Shown piece after piece: positions 18,976 to 28,445 of a stretch of DNA of 64,000 nt. The notes under the pieces are model-generated. The model was not told where the DNA came from. It searched no databases and saw only the letters and a list, made by a program, of their open reading frames with translations. A program made the translations under genes and the position numbers. Numbering within the stretch: the stretch's first letter is position 1; each line of letters starts with the position of its first letter. Source of the DNA: Natranaeroarchaeum sulfidigenes (lineage in GTDB: Archaea; Halobacteriota; Halobacteria; Halobacteriales; Natronoarchaeaceae). The DNA lies in the NCBI RefSeq assembly GCF_017094485.1, contig NZ_CP064786.1:930001-994000 (forward strand). The letters are read 5' to 3'.

Positions 18976-19203
18976 ATGAGCCCAGGAAACAACCAGGATC
19001 CGCTCGAGGCACTGGCTGCACTCGATACGGATCCGGACAGAAGCGAGTACGATCAGGAACTCGGGAAACAGGTCGGGATCGACGCGATGCGTGTCGCAAA
19101 CGGCGAGCTATCCGAACGCGAGTTCCACGAGAAGTACGACAAACGACTCCGCGAGGAGTTCGGCGACGATTACACCCCGGCGGAGGTGATCGCCGATGAG
19201 TAG
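18976..19203 (+). CDS. small acidic protein at the head of the molybdoenzyme operon
   Basis: 75 residues from ATG 18976 (MSPGNNQDPLEALAALD). It is all helical and charged, with GKQVGIDAMRVANGELSEREF and HEKYDKRLREEFGDDYTPAE; no cysteines remain with this start. It overlaps the catalytic subunit start by eight bases. Similar sequences occur in haloarchaea as an N-terminal extension of ferredoxin-type subunits, as far as I recall, so it may be a detached assembly or docking piece. Function unknown. An earlier start at 18919 would add CFYC but lies before the predicted transcription start. Confidence 0.7.
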   Translation: MSPGNNQDPLEALAALDTDPDRSEYDQELGKQVGIDAMRVANGELSEREFHEKYDKRLREEFGDDYTPAEVIADE

Positions 19204-21526
19204 CGAGGACGGTAGCGGACTGACGCGCCGAAACCTGCTGAAAACCGGCGTTGCCGCTGCCGGCGCTGCCGCGCTCGGTGGCTGTCTCGACGATGTTCCC
19301 GGGCTCGGGAGCACGGATCGATCGGCGATGCCGATCGCCAACGCCGAGACCGCCTTCGGCAACTGCTGGATGTGTTGTCACAACTGCGCACAGGAAGTGA
19401 AAGTCAACGACGACACCGTCGTCGGGATCACTGGTGTCGACGGGAATCCCCGCGGGAGCGCCGGGCCCGGCACTAACGGGACGCTCTGTCCGAAGGGGCT
19501 CGCACAGCTCGACAAAACGCACGACCCCGACCGGATCAAACAGCCCTACATCCGCGAGGACGGCGAGCTACGCGAGGCGACGTGGGACGAAGCGTTCGAG
19601 TACACCGCAGAACGCCTCCGCGAGTTCGACGACGAACACGGCGCGGAGACGTTTCTCGATGCCGGCAGCTGGGCGGAGACGCCGATCTTCCGGACGATCT
19701 GGCGCGATCTCTACGGCACGCCCGAACGGATCGGCCGGGGCGTCCACGTCTGTGCTGGCCCGACGTTCGTCGCCGGCGGCATGATGGGAGTCGGCTCGAA
19801 CAACCGGATCCCGGACTACCAGAACTCGGAGTACCTCATCATGTGGGGCCGGAACCCGCTGGAGGCGTTCGCCGGGCAGTTCGAGGCAAAGGGGATCCTC
19901 AAAGCGATCGAGCAAAACGATGCCACGCTGGTGACGATCGACCCGCAGTACACCGAGACGGCCGAGAAGTCCGACGAGTGGTTGCCGATCGAGCCCCGGA
20001 CTGACGGCGCACTCGCACTGGCGATGGGCCACGTCATCATCCAGGAGGGGCTGCTCGATCTGGAGTTCGTCCAGGAGCATACCTACGGCTTTGAGGCGTA
20101 CCAAGAAGCAGTCGAGGACAAGACTCCCGAGTGGGCCGAAGAGATCACCGGTATCGATGCCGACAAGATCCGCGAGATTGCCCGTGGGTTCGCCGAGGCC
20201 GCGCCGGCTGCCGGAATCTCGATCTGGACCGGGACGGCTCAGGTGAGCAACGGCTGGAAGGCGAGCCAAAACATCACCGCCCTGAACGGCCTGGTCGGTA
20301 ATATCGATCGTCCCGGCGGGCTCCGACTCTGGAAGGGGACGCCGACCGCCGATCCGTTCGAGGTCTGTGAGTGGACGCCCGACGACAAGGGCACCGACGT
20401 GACCATCGGCGTCGACTTGCCAAACAACGCCGAGGGCAAGGAGCCTGCGCTCAACAAGTACGAGGAGTACGAGGAGTACCCGTTCCGCCACATCGAGGGA
20501 ATCGCACACAACCTCGTCCCGGAGATGGTCGAGAACGGACATATCAACGGTATCTACTGTCACCACGACATGCCGCTGAAAGACGGCAACGCCGAGGCCT
20601 GGCTCGACGCGCTCGACGAGATGGACCTCGTGATCGCCGTCGACGCCTACTGGAACGGCGTCACGCGCAACGCCGACGTCGTCTTCGCCGACGCCACGCA
20701 GCTGGAAAAGGACACGATGGGAACCGGTTCCTGGAGCGCGTACCCCGAACACCAGTGGGTCGTCGGCGGGAAGGCCGCCGTCGAGCCACAGTTCAACACG
20801 AAACCCGACTGGGAGATCCTGACCGGAATCGCCGAGGCGATGGGCTGGGGCGAGTACTTCCCGTGGGACGACCACGAGGAGTTCATCAACGACCAGCTAC
20901 AGGCGGTCGACCTCACGCTGGAGGAGCTCGACAGCGGCGAGAAGAACTACGAGCTCGTCGGCGAGTACGGTTACGAGCAGTGGCGCGACGAGGACGGCCC
21001 GGCGTTTAGCTTTGACCTCGATCAGGTCCCGACGTTCGTCCAGGCTGCCGAAGAGGCCGGGATGGATACTGCCCCCGAGTGGCAGCCGCCAGGAACGTAC
21101 GGCGACGAGCTCGGCGAGGAGTATCCGCTGAACTTCTTCGACATCCGTTCGGTGTTTTTCTCCCATGGCAGCGATCAGGGGATCGACCGCTGTCTCGATC
21201 AGTTCGCGCGGAAGAACGAACTCGAAGACGAGGACTACCGGGGCAACTACCTGCATCTCAACCCGGCCGACGCCGAGCCGCGAGGGATCGAGACTGGCGA
21301 TATGGTCACCGTCGAATCCGAGACCGGGGAGGGCGAACTGATGGCCCACGTCACCGAGACGATCAAACCCGGCTTTGTCACCGCCGAGTACGGTTTCGGA
21401 GAGGGATCGGCACAGGAAGACTACGAGGGAATGAACACGATGAAACTGCACGCCAAACAGATGGATCCGATCACGGGACAGCCGGACAGACACATCGCTG
21501 TCGACGTCCACAACGGGGGTGCCTGA
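19196..21526 (+). CDS. molybdopterin oxidoreductase catalytic subunit (PsrA/PhsA-like)
   Basis: 776 residues. A Tat signal (TRRNLLKTGVAAAG) with lipobox GGC (Cys30) sends it outside the membrane. A [4Fe-4S] site follows: Cys57, Cys60, Cys64 and Cys98 (in LCPKG). Bis-MGD binding stretches include MWGRNPLEAFAG, ATLVTIDPQYTETA and, near the end, the C-terminal domain with LHLNPADAEPRGIETGD. Cys186 in HVCAGPTF stands where the metal ligand is expected; DMSO reductases have Ser there, while polysulfide, thiosulfate and arsenate reductases have Cys. With the rhodanese neighbour, sulfur-compound reduction is favoured. Tetrathionate or arsenate remain possible. Confidence 0.88.
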   Translation: MSSEDGSGLTRRNLLKTGVAAAGAAALGGCLDDVPGLGSTDRSAMPIANAETAFGNCWMCCHNCAQEVKVNDDTVVGITGVDGNPRGSAGPGTNGTLCPKGLAQLDKTHDPDRIKQPYIREDGELREATWDEAFEYTAERLREFDDEHGAETFLDAGSWAETPIFRTIWRDLYGTPERIGRGVHVCAGPTFVAGGMMGVGSNNRIPDYQNSEYLIMWGRNPLEAFAGQFEAKGILKAIEQNDATLVTIDPQYTETAEKSDEWLPIEPRTDGALALAMGHVIIQEGLLDLEFVQEHTYGFEAYQEAVEDKTPEWAEEITGIDADKIREIARGFAEAAPAAGISIWTGTAQVSNGWKASQNITALNGLVGNIDRPGGLRLWKGTPTADPFEVCEWTPDDKGTDVTIGVDLPNNAEGKEPALNKYEEYEEYPFRHIEGIAHNLVPEMVENGHINGIYCHHDMPLKDGNAEAWLDALDEMDLVIAVDAYWNGVTRNADVVFADATQLEKDTMGTGSWSAYPEHQWVVGGKAAVEPQFNTKPDWEILTGIAEAMGWGEYFPWDDHEEFINDQLQAVDLTLEELDSGEKNYELVGEYGYEQWRDEDGPAFSFDLDQVPTFVQAAEEAGMDTAPEWQPPGTYGDELGEEYPLNFFDIRSVFFSHGSDQGIDRCLDQFARKNELEDEDYRGNYLHLNPADAEPRGIETGDMVTVESETGEGELMAHVTETIKPGFVTAEYGFGEGSAQEDYEGMNTMKLHAKQMDPITGQPDRHIAVDVHNGGA

Positions 21527-21528
21527 CC

Positions 21529-22137
21529 ATGGGTGAACAGTGGGCGTTCTACTTCGACGCGAACAAGTGTATCGGCTGTCACGCCTGCTCGGTCTCGTGT
21601 AAGCAACGCCACGACCGCGATTCGGACCAGGACGAGTGGCGGACGGTCCGCAACGTCGAGTCCGGGGAGTTCCCCGACGTGAGCTCGATGCCGATCTCGA
21701 TGTCGTGTATGCACTGCTCGGACGCACCCTGCGAGAAGGTCTGTCCGTGTAACTCGATCGAAAAGCGCGAGGAAGACGGCATCGTCACCGTCGACCGGGA
21801 CAGCTGTATCGGCTGTCACTACTGTGCGTGGGCCTGTCCGTACGGTGCGCCGACCTACGACGACGGCGGTATTATGTCGAAATGCAACATGTGCCTCGGC
21901 GAAGGACCGGGCGGCGGCCACGACATGCCACCACGCGAGGAACAGGAAGACGGTGGATCGACGCCAGCCTGTGTCGATAACTGTGTCGGCGACGCGATCA
22001 AAGCCGGGCCGGTCAGCGAACTGAAAGCCGAGGCATCCAAGGAAGCGCTCGAACGGTTCGCCTCGGAGCCGGCGAACGTGATCGTCGAGGCAGATCGTGA
22101 CGACGACGAGGCGGGTGCGGTCACTTACGAGGTGTGA
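21529..22137 (+). CDS. four-cluster ferredoxin subunit (DmsB/PsrB-like)
   Basis: 202 residues from ATG 21529, two bases after the catalytic subunit stop. Cysteine motifs for four [4Fe-4S] clusters are visible: CIGCHACSVSC, CMHCSDAPCEKVC, CIGCHYCAWAC and CNMC with CVDNC. It is the electron-transfer subunit between the membrane NrfD protein and the molybdenum site. No signal peptide; export would be by hitch-hiking with the Tat-bearing catalytic subunit. The C-terminal 40 residues are acidic and helical. Confidence 0.95.
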   Translation: MGEQWAFYFDANKCIGCHACSVSCKQRHDRDSDQDEWRTVRNVESGEFPDVSSMPISMSCMHCSDAPCEKVCPCNSIEKREEDGIVTVDRDSCIGCHYCAWACPYGAPTYDDGGIMSKCNMCLGEGPGGGHDMPPREEQEDGGSTPACVDNCVGDAIKAGPVSELKAEASKEALERFASEPANVIVEADRDDDEAGAVTYEV

Positions 22138-22141
22138 GCCC

Positions 22142-23167
22142 ATGACGACACCGGAACTGTTCTGGTTCGAAGCGGGCCACTGGGACATCTTCGTCGCGAT
22201 CTACCTCTTCCTCGGGGGCGTCTCCGGGGGGGCATACGTGGTCGCATCGATCGCCGAGACAGTCGCCGGTCGAAGCGAGTACGACGGCTACGAGCACGTC
22301 ACCCGGTGGGGGCTGCTGACGGCGTTTGTCACGATCGCCGTCGGCTCGATCACGCTGCTGTTGCACCTCTCCGGGCCGTTCCTCCGGGCGTTTACCTTCC
22401 CGGTGAGCTTCACGAACTGGTCGTCCTGGATGGCGATCGGGACTTGGGTGATCGTCCTGTTTAGCCTCCTCGTGACGATGCGGCTGGTGTGGGCGACGTT
22501 CGGGGCCGAAGCGACCGCCGATCCCAGTGGGCTCCCCCGGCACCTGGTTGCGAAACTCGGTATCGACGGGCTGCTGGACCGGCTAGCCGACGCGACTCGC
22601 CCCTCGGGTATCCTCGACGTGGGTGTGCGACTGGTCGGCGTCGGGCTGGCGGTGCTTGTCGTCGTCTACACCGGACTCCTGTTGAGCGACGTCGGGTGGA
22701 ACGTCCCGCTGTGGGATCCACGGCTGCTCCCGCTGTTGTTCCTGGCCAGTGGTGTCTCGGCCGGGACGGCTGCAGTGGTGATGCTCGCCCAGTTGACCAG
22801 CGACATCGACAGTCACCTCGTTCATCGGTTCAGCCTCTTCGACGATGCGGTCATTGTCGTTGAGATCATGATCCTGGGGATCCTACTGTACACGCTCGCT
22901 ACCGGGGGCGTCGCAGCAACTGAAACGTACGCCGCACTCACGGGGACGTACGGGCTCTTGCTGTGGGGCGGCGTTATCGGACTCGGACTCGTGGTCCCGC
23001 TCCTGATCTCGGGGGCACAGCAGGCTGTCGACCTCGTCCGAGACGAAAACGTGCTGATGACCAAACGAATCTGTTCGACGAAGTTCGGGCTGGTCATCAT
23101 GGGTTCCATGCTGTTGCGGTTCCTGGTGATTACGGCCGCAGTCAAACAGCCGGTAATCGTCGGATGA
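22142..23167 (+). CDS. nrfD: NrfD/PsrC-type membrane quinol-binding subunit
   Basis: 341 residues from ATG 22142, five bases after the ferredoxin subunit. It has about nine hydrophobic helices, starting with IFVAIYLFLGGVSGGAYVVA, a typical NrfD opening. Later helices include VGLAVLVVVYTGLLLSDVGW and VIGLGLVVPLLISGAQ. It anchors the reductase and takes electrons from menaquinol. The last residues are polar. Stop at 23167, 34 bases before the chaperone gene. Confidence 0.93.
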   Translation: MTTPELFWFEAGHWDIFVAIYLFLGGVSGGAYVVASIAETVAGRSEYDGYEHVTRWGLLTAFVTIAVGSITLLLHLSGPFLRAFTFPVSFTNWSSWMAIGTWVIVLFSLLVTMRLVWATFGAEATADPSGLPRHLVAKLGIDGLLDRLADATRPSGILDVGVRLVGVGLAVLVVVYTGLLLSDVGWNVPLWDPRLLPLLFLASGVSAGTAAVVMLAQLTSDIDSHLVHRFSLFDDAVIVVEIMILGILLYTLATGGVAATETYAALTGTYGLLLWGGVIGLGLVVPLLISGAQQAVDLVRDENVLMTKRICSTKFGLVIMGSMLLRFLVITAAVKQPVIVG

Positions 23168-23201
23168 GCGACTTCATATCATTTCCCACCTGAGCCAATA
23201 T

Positions 23202-23771
23202 ATGAACACACAACATGCCGACCTGTACGCCGCGCTTGCCTCGTGTTTCCAGCATCCCGGCAAGGACCTCGTCGCAGCGGTGCAGGATGGGACGCTCGAA
23301 GCGACTATCGAATCGGGAGTGGTGAGCCTGTCGACTGCATCCCTCGAAGACGTCCCACCGGTCGAAGATGCTGCCACAGTGCGACGGGAGTATCTCCGAA
23401 CCTTCGAGGCCTTCGAGGGCGAGTACGCGCCGCCAGCAGAATCCGCCTACGAGGAATGGTGGGACGGCACCGAGCGTGGGATCCTCTCGGGGCCGCCGGC
23501 GAGCGATATGAAGCGCCGGTACGAGGCACTCGATGCTGAGGTGCCCCCGGAGTATCCCGCCGATCACGTCTCACTGTTGCTGGAGTACGCGAGTCTCCTG
23601 CTGGACGCAGCGCAGTACGAGGAGTACGCCCGGTTTCACGCGGCCCATTTCGACTGGATTCCCGCGTTCCGCGAGCGCGTGGAGGAGACATCGGACTCGG
23701 CGTTCTACCTGTGGGCTGTCCGGTTGCTCGATTCGGTCGTCGGCGCTATGGGTGAACAATACGTCGACTGA
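23202..23771 (+). CDS. TorD/DmsD-family chaperone
   Basis: 189 residues, all helical. Features are the opening ADLYAALASCFQHPGKDL, REYLRTFEAFEGEYAPPAES, the YPADHVSLLLEYASLLLDAA helix and FYLWAVRLLDSVVGAM. TorD/DmsD proteins bind the Tat signal of molybdoenzymes and help cofactor insertion; its place at the end of the operon says it serves the catalytic subunit at 19196. Family divergence makes it hard to name more precisely. Confidence 0.85.
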   Translation: MNTQHADLYAALASCFQHPGKDLVAAVQDGTLEATIESGVVSLSTASLEDVPPVEDAATVRREYLRTFEAFEGEYAPPAESAYEEWWDGTERGILSGPPASDMKRRYEALDAEVPPEYPADHVSLLLEYASLLLDAAQYEEYARFHAAHFDWIPAFRERVEETSDSAFYLWAVRLLDSVVGAMGEQYVD

Positions 23772-23786
23772 CGGGAACCGAACGGT

Positions 23787-24026
23787 TCACAACACAGGAA
23801 CAGCAAGAATATAGCCCGCAACCGCGATCGGGACGAGTCCGATCGCACGCGCGATCCACGCCTGCTTTTCGGTGAGTACTCGGTCATCGCCGTACTCCCC
23901 ATGGCGTCCGGTGGTCGGTCCGTGGGCGAAAAACTGCAGGCGTGCCACGGTGTTCGGCGCAACGATCAGTGCGAGACCGATAGCGAACGTCAGGACGGCT
24001 GCCAGAATCTCGCGTGGTCCGTACAT
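23787..24026 (-). CDS. small membrane protein of unknown function
   Basis: 79 residues from ATG 24026, chosen because a TATA box at 24053-24060 puts the transcript start at about this codon. Two hydrophobic helices (REILAAVLTFAIGLALIVAP and ARAIGLVPIAVAGYILAV) flank a polar loop with HGPTTGRHGEYGDD. Not recognised as a named family. It converges on the chaperone gene with 15 bases between the stops. Confidence 0.65.
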   Translation of the reverse strand: MYGPREILAAVLTFAIGLALIVAPNTVARLQFFAHGPTTGRHGEYGDDRVLTEKQAWIARAIGLVPIAVAGYILAVPVL

Positions 24027-24052
24027 ATCGGCGCATTCGGAGCGGGACGTAC

Positions 24053-24060
24053 TTATATAC
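24053..24060 (-). promoter_or_regulatory. TATA box of the small membrane protein gene
   Basis: TATATAAG on the minus strand, centred about 30 bases before the ATG at 24026, which predicts a leaderless transcript. Confidence 0.5.
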
Positions 24061-24126
24061 CACCCCTCGAGAGCGCGGACGATTTCCTTCCCTGCCATTT
24101 AATTGTCCCATCGACAACCACTCTGT

Positions 24127-24942
24127 ATGGCACTGACCGTACAGGACCTCCGCGCCCGGAAGGGCGGGGAGCCGATCACGATGCTGACGGCGTACGACGC
24201 GCCGACCGCCGAGTTGATCGACGAGGGCGGCGTCGACGTCATTCTGGTTGGCGACAGCATGGGAAACGTCGTGCTCGGCTACGACTCGACGCTCCCGGTG
24301 ACCGTCGACGAGGTGGCGAGCAGAACCGCCGCGGTGGCGAGGGGTGTCGAGGAGGCGCTGGTCGTCGCGGACATGCCCTTTTTGAGTTACGGCACCGACC
24401 GACAGACGAGCATCGAAAACGCCGGACGGATGCTCAAGGAGGCCCGCGCGGACGCGATCAAACTTGAATCTGGCGAGCACACGGTCGAGTTGACCGAACG
24501 GCTCCACCAGCTGGGAATCCCCGTCATGGCACATCTGGGCCTGACGCCCCAGCGGATCAACGAACTCGGCGGCTACACCCAGCAGGGTGCCGATCCAGAG
24601 GCGGCACAGGAGATCGTCGATCTCGCCCGCGCTCACGAGGAGGCGGGTGCGTTCTCGCTCGTCCTCGAACACGTCCCGGCGAATCTGGCAGCGACGATTA
24701 CTGAGGAACTGGAGATTCCGACGATCGGTATCGGCGCGGGTCCGGAAACGGATGGGCAGGTACTCGTGTTCAACGATGTCGTCGGGCTTGGCGAGTGGTC
24801 GCCCCCCTTTGCCGAGCAGTTCGGCGATGTCCGGGCCGAAATGGAGTCAGCCATCGACGGCTACGTCGACGCCGTTTCCGACGAGGAGTTCCCCGCCGAG
24901 GAGCACAGCCGGTATGCCGACGAACTCGACGATCTATACTGA
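24127..24942 (+). CDS. panB: 3-methyl-2-oxobutanoate hydroxymethyltransferase
   Basis: 271 residues from ATG 24127 (MALTVQDLRARKGGEPITML). Motifs: TAYDAPTAELIDEGGVD, VGDSMGNVVLGYDSTLPVT, ADMPFLSYG, KLESGEH, MAHLGLTPQ and GIGAGPETDGQVLVFNDVVG. It converts ketoisovalerate to ketopantoate for pantothenate and coenzyme A; the later CoA gene coaD lies at 31872. Its 3' end overlaps the convergent hydrolase by nine bases. Confidence 0.96.
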   Translation: MALTVQDLRARKGGEPITMLTAYDAPTAELIDEGGVDVILVGDSMGNVVLGYDSTLPVTVDEVASRTAAVARGVEEALVVADMPFLSYGTDRQTSIENAGRMLKEARADAIKLESGEHTVELTERLHQLGIPVMAHLGLTPQRINELGGYTQQGADPEAAQEIVDLARAHEEAGAFSLVLEHVPANLAATITEELEIPTIGIGAGPETDGQVLVFNDVVGLGEWSPPFAEQFGDVRAEMESAIDGYVDAVSDEEFPAEEHSRYADELDDLY

Positions 24943-25722
24943 GCCATTGGCCGCGAGTTCGTCGAGAAACCGTTCGAGGGCTGCGTTGAACGCCGCTGGC
25001 CGTTCGAGCATCGCGAGGTGGGCGGCGTCGTCGATCGATGCGCGGGCGGCATCGGGCAGTTCGTCGACCAGGTACTCGTGATACCGTGGTGGCGTCAACT
25101 GGTCGTGTTCACCATACACGGCGAGCGTGGGCGTCTCGATCTCACCGATCCGCTCGCGGACATCGAAGGCATGGCAGGTCCGGAAATCGCGCCGGGTGAT
25201 CTCCTGACCGACCGAGCGCATGGCGTCCGCTGACGCCGTCCGTAGTGTTTCGTCAGGGTCGTAGAACAGTCGGCCGTCGGCGTGAAGGAACTCGACCGCG
25301 CGCTCGAAGTCGTCGTCCAGCCACCCCAGCAGGTCATCCAGTACGGCCAGTTTTGCACCGGTTCCCGCGAGGACCAGCGCGGACGGATCGTAGCCTCGCT
25401 CCAGCGCGACGTGGAGTACCACCGCCCCACCCAGCGAGTTGCCGACGAGGATGTCCGCACCAACGTCACGCGCCACCGCGACGACATCCGTGGCGTACGC
25501 GGCAAGCGTCTCGTAGCCCGCGCTGACGTCGACGTCTTCCGACTCCCCGTGGCCGCTCAGATCGAGCGCCACGACTTCGCAGCGCTCCGCGAGCGATCGC
25601 TGTCCTCGCCAGAGGTCACCTGTCGCGCCGCTGCCGTGGACGAACAGTACCACGGGACCGTTACCACCGCGATCGGTTCGGCGATAGGCCGTCTCCCGAC
25701 CGTGGTGTGTGATCGTTTTCAT
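24934..25722 (-). CDS. alpha/beta hydrolase
   Basis: 262 residues from ATG 25722 (MKTITHHGRETAYRR). Features: oxyanion region VLFVHGSGATGDLWRGQ, LDLSGHGESED, nucleophile elbow GNSLGGAV, the acid in YGEHDQLTPP and the terminal His in DDAAHLAMLERP. A complete triad Ser-Asp-His is therefore present. The substrate is unknown. An in-frame ATG at 25791 (MADARFTPQPWG) could add 23 residues and would fit better with the TATA-like box at 25858-25865, so the start is uncertain. Confidence 0.87.
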   Translation of the reverse strand: MKTITHHGRETAYRRTDRGGNGPVVLFVHGSGATGDLWRGQRSLAERCEVVALDLSGHGESEDVDVSAGYETLAAYATDVVAVARDVGADILVGNSLGGAVVLHVALERGYDPSALVLAGTGAKLAVLDDLLGWLDDDFERAVEFLHADGRLFYDPDETLRTASADAMRSVGQEITRRDFRTCHAFDVRERIGEIETPTLAVYGEHDQLTPPRYHEYLVDELPDAARASIDDAAHLAMLERPAAFNAALERFLDELAANGSV

Positions 25723-25857
25723 ACTATACGTTGAGTACAGATCGACGTGAATGTTCCCCCATGGCTGGGGGGTGAATCGAGCGTCCGCCATGGGTGTGAA
25801 CTGCAATTCGTCTTTTCCAGTATCAGAATATGCCGTACTGCGTTTTTGAGCGATAGA

Positions 25858-25865
25858 TTTAAATA
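25858..25865. promoter_or_regulatory. AT-rich TATA element between the hydrolase and the Hsp20-like gene
   Basis: TTTAAATA is centred about 34 bases before the plus-strand ATG at 25895. The core TTTAAA is palindromic, so the same box could also drive the minus-strand hydrolase gene if its start is at 25791. Confidence 0.45.
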
Positions 25866-25894
25866 GTATTGTAACTAACTTGTTGTTAGGAATC

Positions 25895-26137
25895 ATGGAT
25901 CTCAAACAGTTTTCACGGCGCGATGAACGCCGCGTCCGGGAGTACGAAACCGATGGTACTCACCGTATCGTGGCCGATCTGGGTAGCGATGTCGACGCGA
26001 GCGTAGAGGTCGTCGGTGACACGGCGATCGTCGTCCCCGAGGAGGGCGAACAGATCGATCTCGATCTGCCCGAGGCGGGCGCGCAAGCGTTTATCAAAAA
26101 CGGTATCCTCACTATCGAACTGGAGGACGGACGATGA
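25895..26137 (+). CDS. small Hsp20/CS-domain-like protein, coupled to cdc48
   Basis: 80 residues from ATG 25895 ([18 protein letters not shown]). A beta-rich core ([30 protein letters not shown]) ends with [13 protein letters not shown], the end strand typical of small heat-shock or CS-like folds. It overlaps the cdc48 start by four bases (ATGA). Coupling to an AAA unfoldase suggests an adaptor or co-chaperone; that role is inferred. Confidence 0.8.
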   Translation: MDLKQFSRRDERRVREYETDGTHRIVADLGSDVDASVEVVGDTAIVVPEEGEQIDLDLPEAGAQAFIKNGILTIELEDGR

Positions 26138-28392
26138 GACTTACTGTAAAACCACTCAAACAGAAAGACGCAGGGCGGGGACTCGCCGCGGTCGACCGGG
26201 AGTCGATGCGCGAACTGGACCTGGAGAACGGCGATTACATCGTCATTGAGGGCGGGGAGGGCCGGAAGGCGGTCGCCCGCGTCTGGCCGGGTTACCCCGA
26301 GGACGGAGGGCGCAACGTCATCCGGATCGATGGACGACTTCGACAGGAGGCAGACGTCGGGATCGACGACCGTGTGACTGTTGAGAAGGCTGATGTCCAG
26401 CCCGCAACCAGCGTCACGGTCGCGCTCCCGCAGAACCTTCGTATCCGCGGGAACATCGGGCCCCTGGTCCGCGACAAGCTGAGCGGGCAGGCGATCACGG
26501 AGAATCAGACGGTCCCGTTCCCGCTCTCCTTTGGCCCCATGTCCGGCAACGGCCGGTCGGTGCCGCTGAAGATCGCGAACACCGACCCGAGTGGGACGGT
26601 CGTCGTCACCGACTCGACGGACATTGAAATCAGTGAGACGCCCGCCGAGCAGATCGACGGGCAGGCCGAACGCTCCGAGACCGGCCCCTCGGTCACGTAC
26701 GAGGACATCGGTGGCCTCGACGACGAGCTAGAACAGGTCCGGGAGATGATCGAGCTGCCGATGCGCCACCCGGAGCTGTTCCAGCAACTGGGCATCGAAC
26801 CACCGAAGGGCGTCCTGCTTCACGGCCCGCCGGGGACCGGCAAGACGCTGATGGCCAAAGCCGTCGCCAACGAGATCGACGCCTATTTCGACACCATCTC
26901 CGGCCCGGAGATCATGTCGAAGTACTACGGCGAGAGCGAAGAGCAGCTCCGTGAAGTGTTCGAGGAGGCCGAGGAGAACGCCCCCGCGATCATCTTCATC
27001 GACGAGATCGACTCGATCGCGCCAAAGCGCGGCGAAGCTGGCGGCGATGTCGAACGTCGGGTGGTCGCCCAGCTGCTGAGTCTGATGGACGGACTCGAAG
27101 AGCGTGGGCAGGTTACCGTCATCGCGGCGACCAACCGCGTCGATGCGATCGATCCCGCACTCCGACGCGGGGGCCGGTTCGACCGCGAGATCGAGATCAG
27201 CGTGCCCGACAAGGGCGGCCGCGAGGAGATCCTGCAGGTCCACACCCGCGGGATGCCGCTCGAAGAGGAGTTCGATCTCGAAGCCTACGCCGAGAACACC
27301 CACGGCTTCGTCGGTGCTGACCTCGCCAGCCTCACGAAAGAGGCCGCGATGAACGCGCTTCGGCGCATCCGGCCGGAGATCGATCTCGACAGCGAGGAGA
27401 TCGACGCCGAGATCCTCGATTCGTTGCAGGTCACAGAGCGGGACTTCAAGGAGGCGATCAAGGGGATCGAGCCCTCGGCGCTGCGGGAGGTGTTCGTCGA
27501 GGTGCCCGACGTCACGTGGGACGACGTGGGCGGTCTCGAAGACACTAAAGAGGGGCTGGTCGAGACGATACAGTGGCCACTCGAATACCCCGAGGTGTTC
27601 GACCAGATGGATATGCAGGCCGCCAAAGGCGTCCTGCTCTATGGCCCACCGGGGACCGGCAAGACGCTGATGGCCAAAGCCGTCGCCAACGAGGCGGACT
27701 CGAACTTCATCTCGATCAAGGGGCCCGAACTGCTCAGTAAGTGGGTCGGCGAGTCCGAAAAAGGCGTCCGCGAGGTGTTCTCCAAGGCGCGTGAGAACGC
27801 CCCGACCGTCGTCTTCTTCGACGAGATCGACGCCATCGCGACCGAGCGCGGCTCCGGCGGCGGCGACTCGAACGTCGGCGAACGCGTCGTCTCCCAGTTG
27901 CTGACCGAGCTCGATGGGCTCGAACAGCTCGAAGACGTCGTGGTTATCGCCACGACGAACCGACCCGACCTGATCGACGACGCCCTGCTCCGTCCCGGAC
28001 GGCTGGACCGACACGTCCACGTGCCGGTCCCCGACGAGGACGCTCGCAAGGCGATCTTCGCGGTCCACACGCGGGACAAACCGCTAGCCGATGGCATCGA
28101 CATGGACTGGCTCGCAAGCGAGACCGAGGGCTTCGTCGGCGCTGACATCGAGGCCGTGACCCGCGAGGCATCGATGGGGGCCTCCCGAGAGTTCATCAAC
28201 TCGGTCGATCCCGAGGAGATCGGCGAGAGTATCGGGAACGTCCGGATCACCCGCGAGCACTTCGAGGACGCGCTCGACGAGGTCGGCCCGAGCGTGACTG
28301 ACGACGTGCGGGAACGCTACGAGGAGCTCGAATCGGAGATCAGCCGCACTGAGCCAGAGAGCAAGAACGAACTGGGACGGACGTTCCAGTAG
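26134..28392 (+). CDS. cdc48: CDC48/VAT family AAA ATPase
   Basis: 752 residues. The N-domain (1-180, starting [20 protein letters not shown]) is followed by D1 and D2 AAA modules. Each has Walker [14 protein letters not shown]; Walker B is [14 protein letters not shown] in D1 and [14 protein letters not shown] in D2; arginine finger regions are [11 protein letters not shown] and [11 protein letters not shown]. This unfoldase feeds the proteasome, whose alpha subunit is encoded at 47949-48731. The C-terminus ends GRTFQ; no obvious aromatic pair for proteasome docking such as HbYX is seen. Confidence 0.97.
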   Translation: MRLTVKPLKQKDAGRGLAAVDRESMRELDLENGDYIVIEGGEGRKAVARVWPGYPEDGGRNVIRIDGRLRQEADVGIDDRVTVEKADVQPATSVTVALPQNLRIRGNIGPLVRDKLSGQAITENQTVPFPLSFGPMSGNGRSVPLKIANTDPSGTVVVTDSTDIEISETPAEQIDGQAERSETGPSVTYEDIGGLDDELEQVREMIELPMRHPELFQQLGIEPPKGVLLHGPPGTGKTLMAKAVANEIDAYFDTISGPEIMSKYYGESEEQLREVFEEAEENAPAIIFIDEIDSIAPKRGEAGGDVERRVVAQLLSLMDGLEERGQVTVIAATNRVDAIDPALRRGGRFDREIEISVPDKGGREEILQVHTRGMPLEEEFDLEAYAENTHGFVGADLASLTKEAAMNALRRIRPEIDLDSEEIDAEILDSLQVTERDFKEAIKGIEPSALREVFVEVPDVTWDDVGGLEDTKEGLVETIQWPLEYPEVFDQMDMQAAKGVLLYGPPGTGKTLMAKAVANEADSNFISIKGPELLSKWVGESEKGVREVFSKARENAPTVVFFDEIDAIATERGSGGGDSNVGERVVSQLLTELDGLEQLEDVVVIATTNRPDLIDDALLRPGRLDRHVHVPVPDEDARKAIFAVHTRDKPLADGIDMDWLASETEGFVGADIEAVTREASMGASREFINSVDPEEIGESIGNVRITREHFEDALDEVGPSVTDDVRERYEELESEISRTEPESKNELGRTFQ

Positions 28393-28445
28393 GCGGTTCG
28401 CGCTGCTGTCGACGTTTTTTTGACCGTTCTCGGAAAACGCCGAGT

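Noticed and set aside
19196-21526. DMSO/TMAO reductase catalytic subunit
   Set aside because: The expected Ser ligand is replaced by Cys186, and the rhodanese neighbour points to sulfur substrates. Kept only as an alternative.
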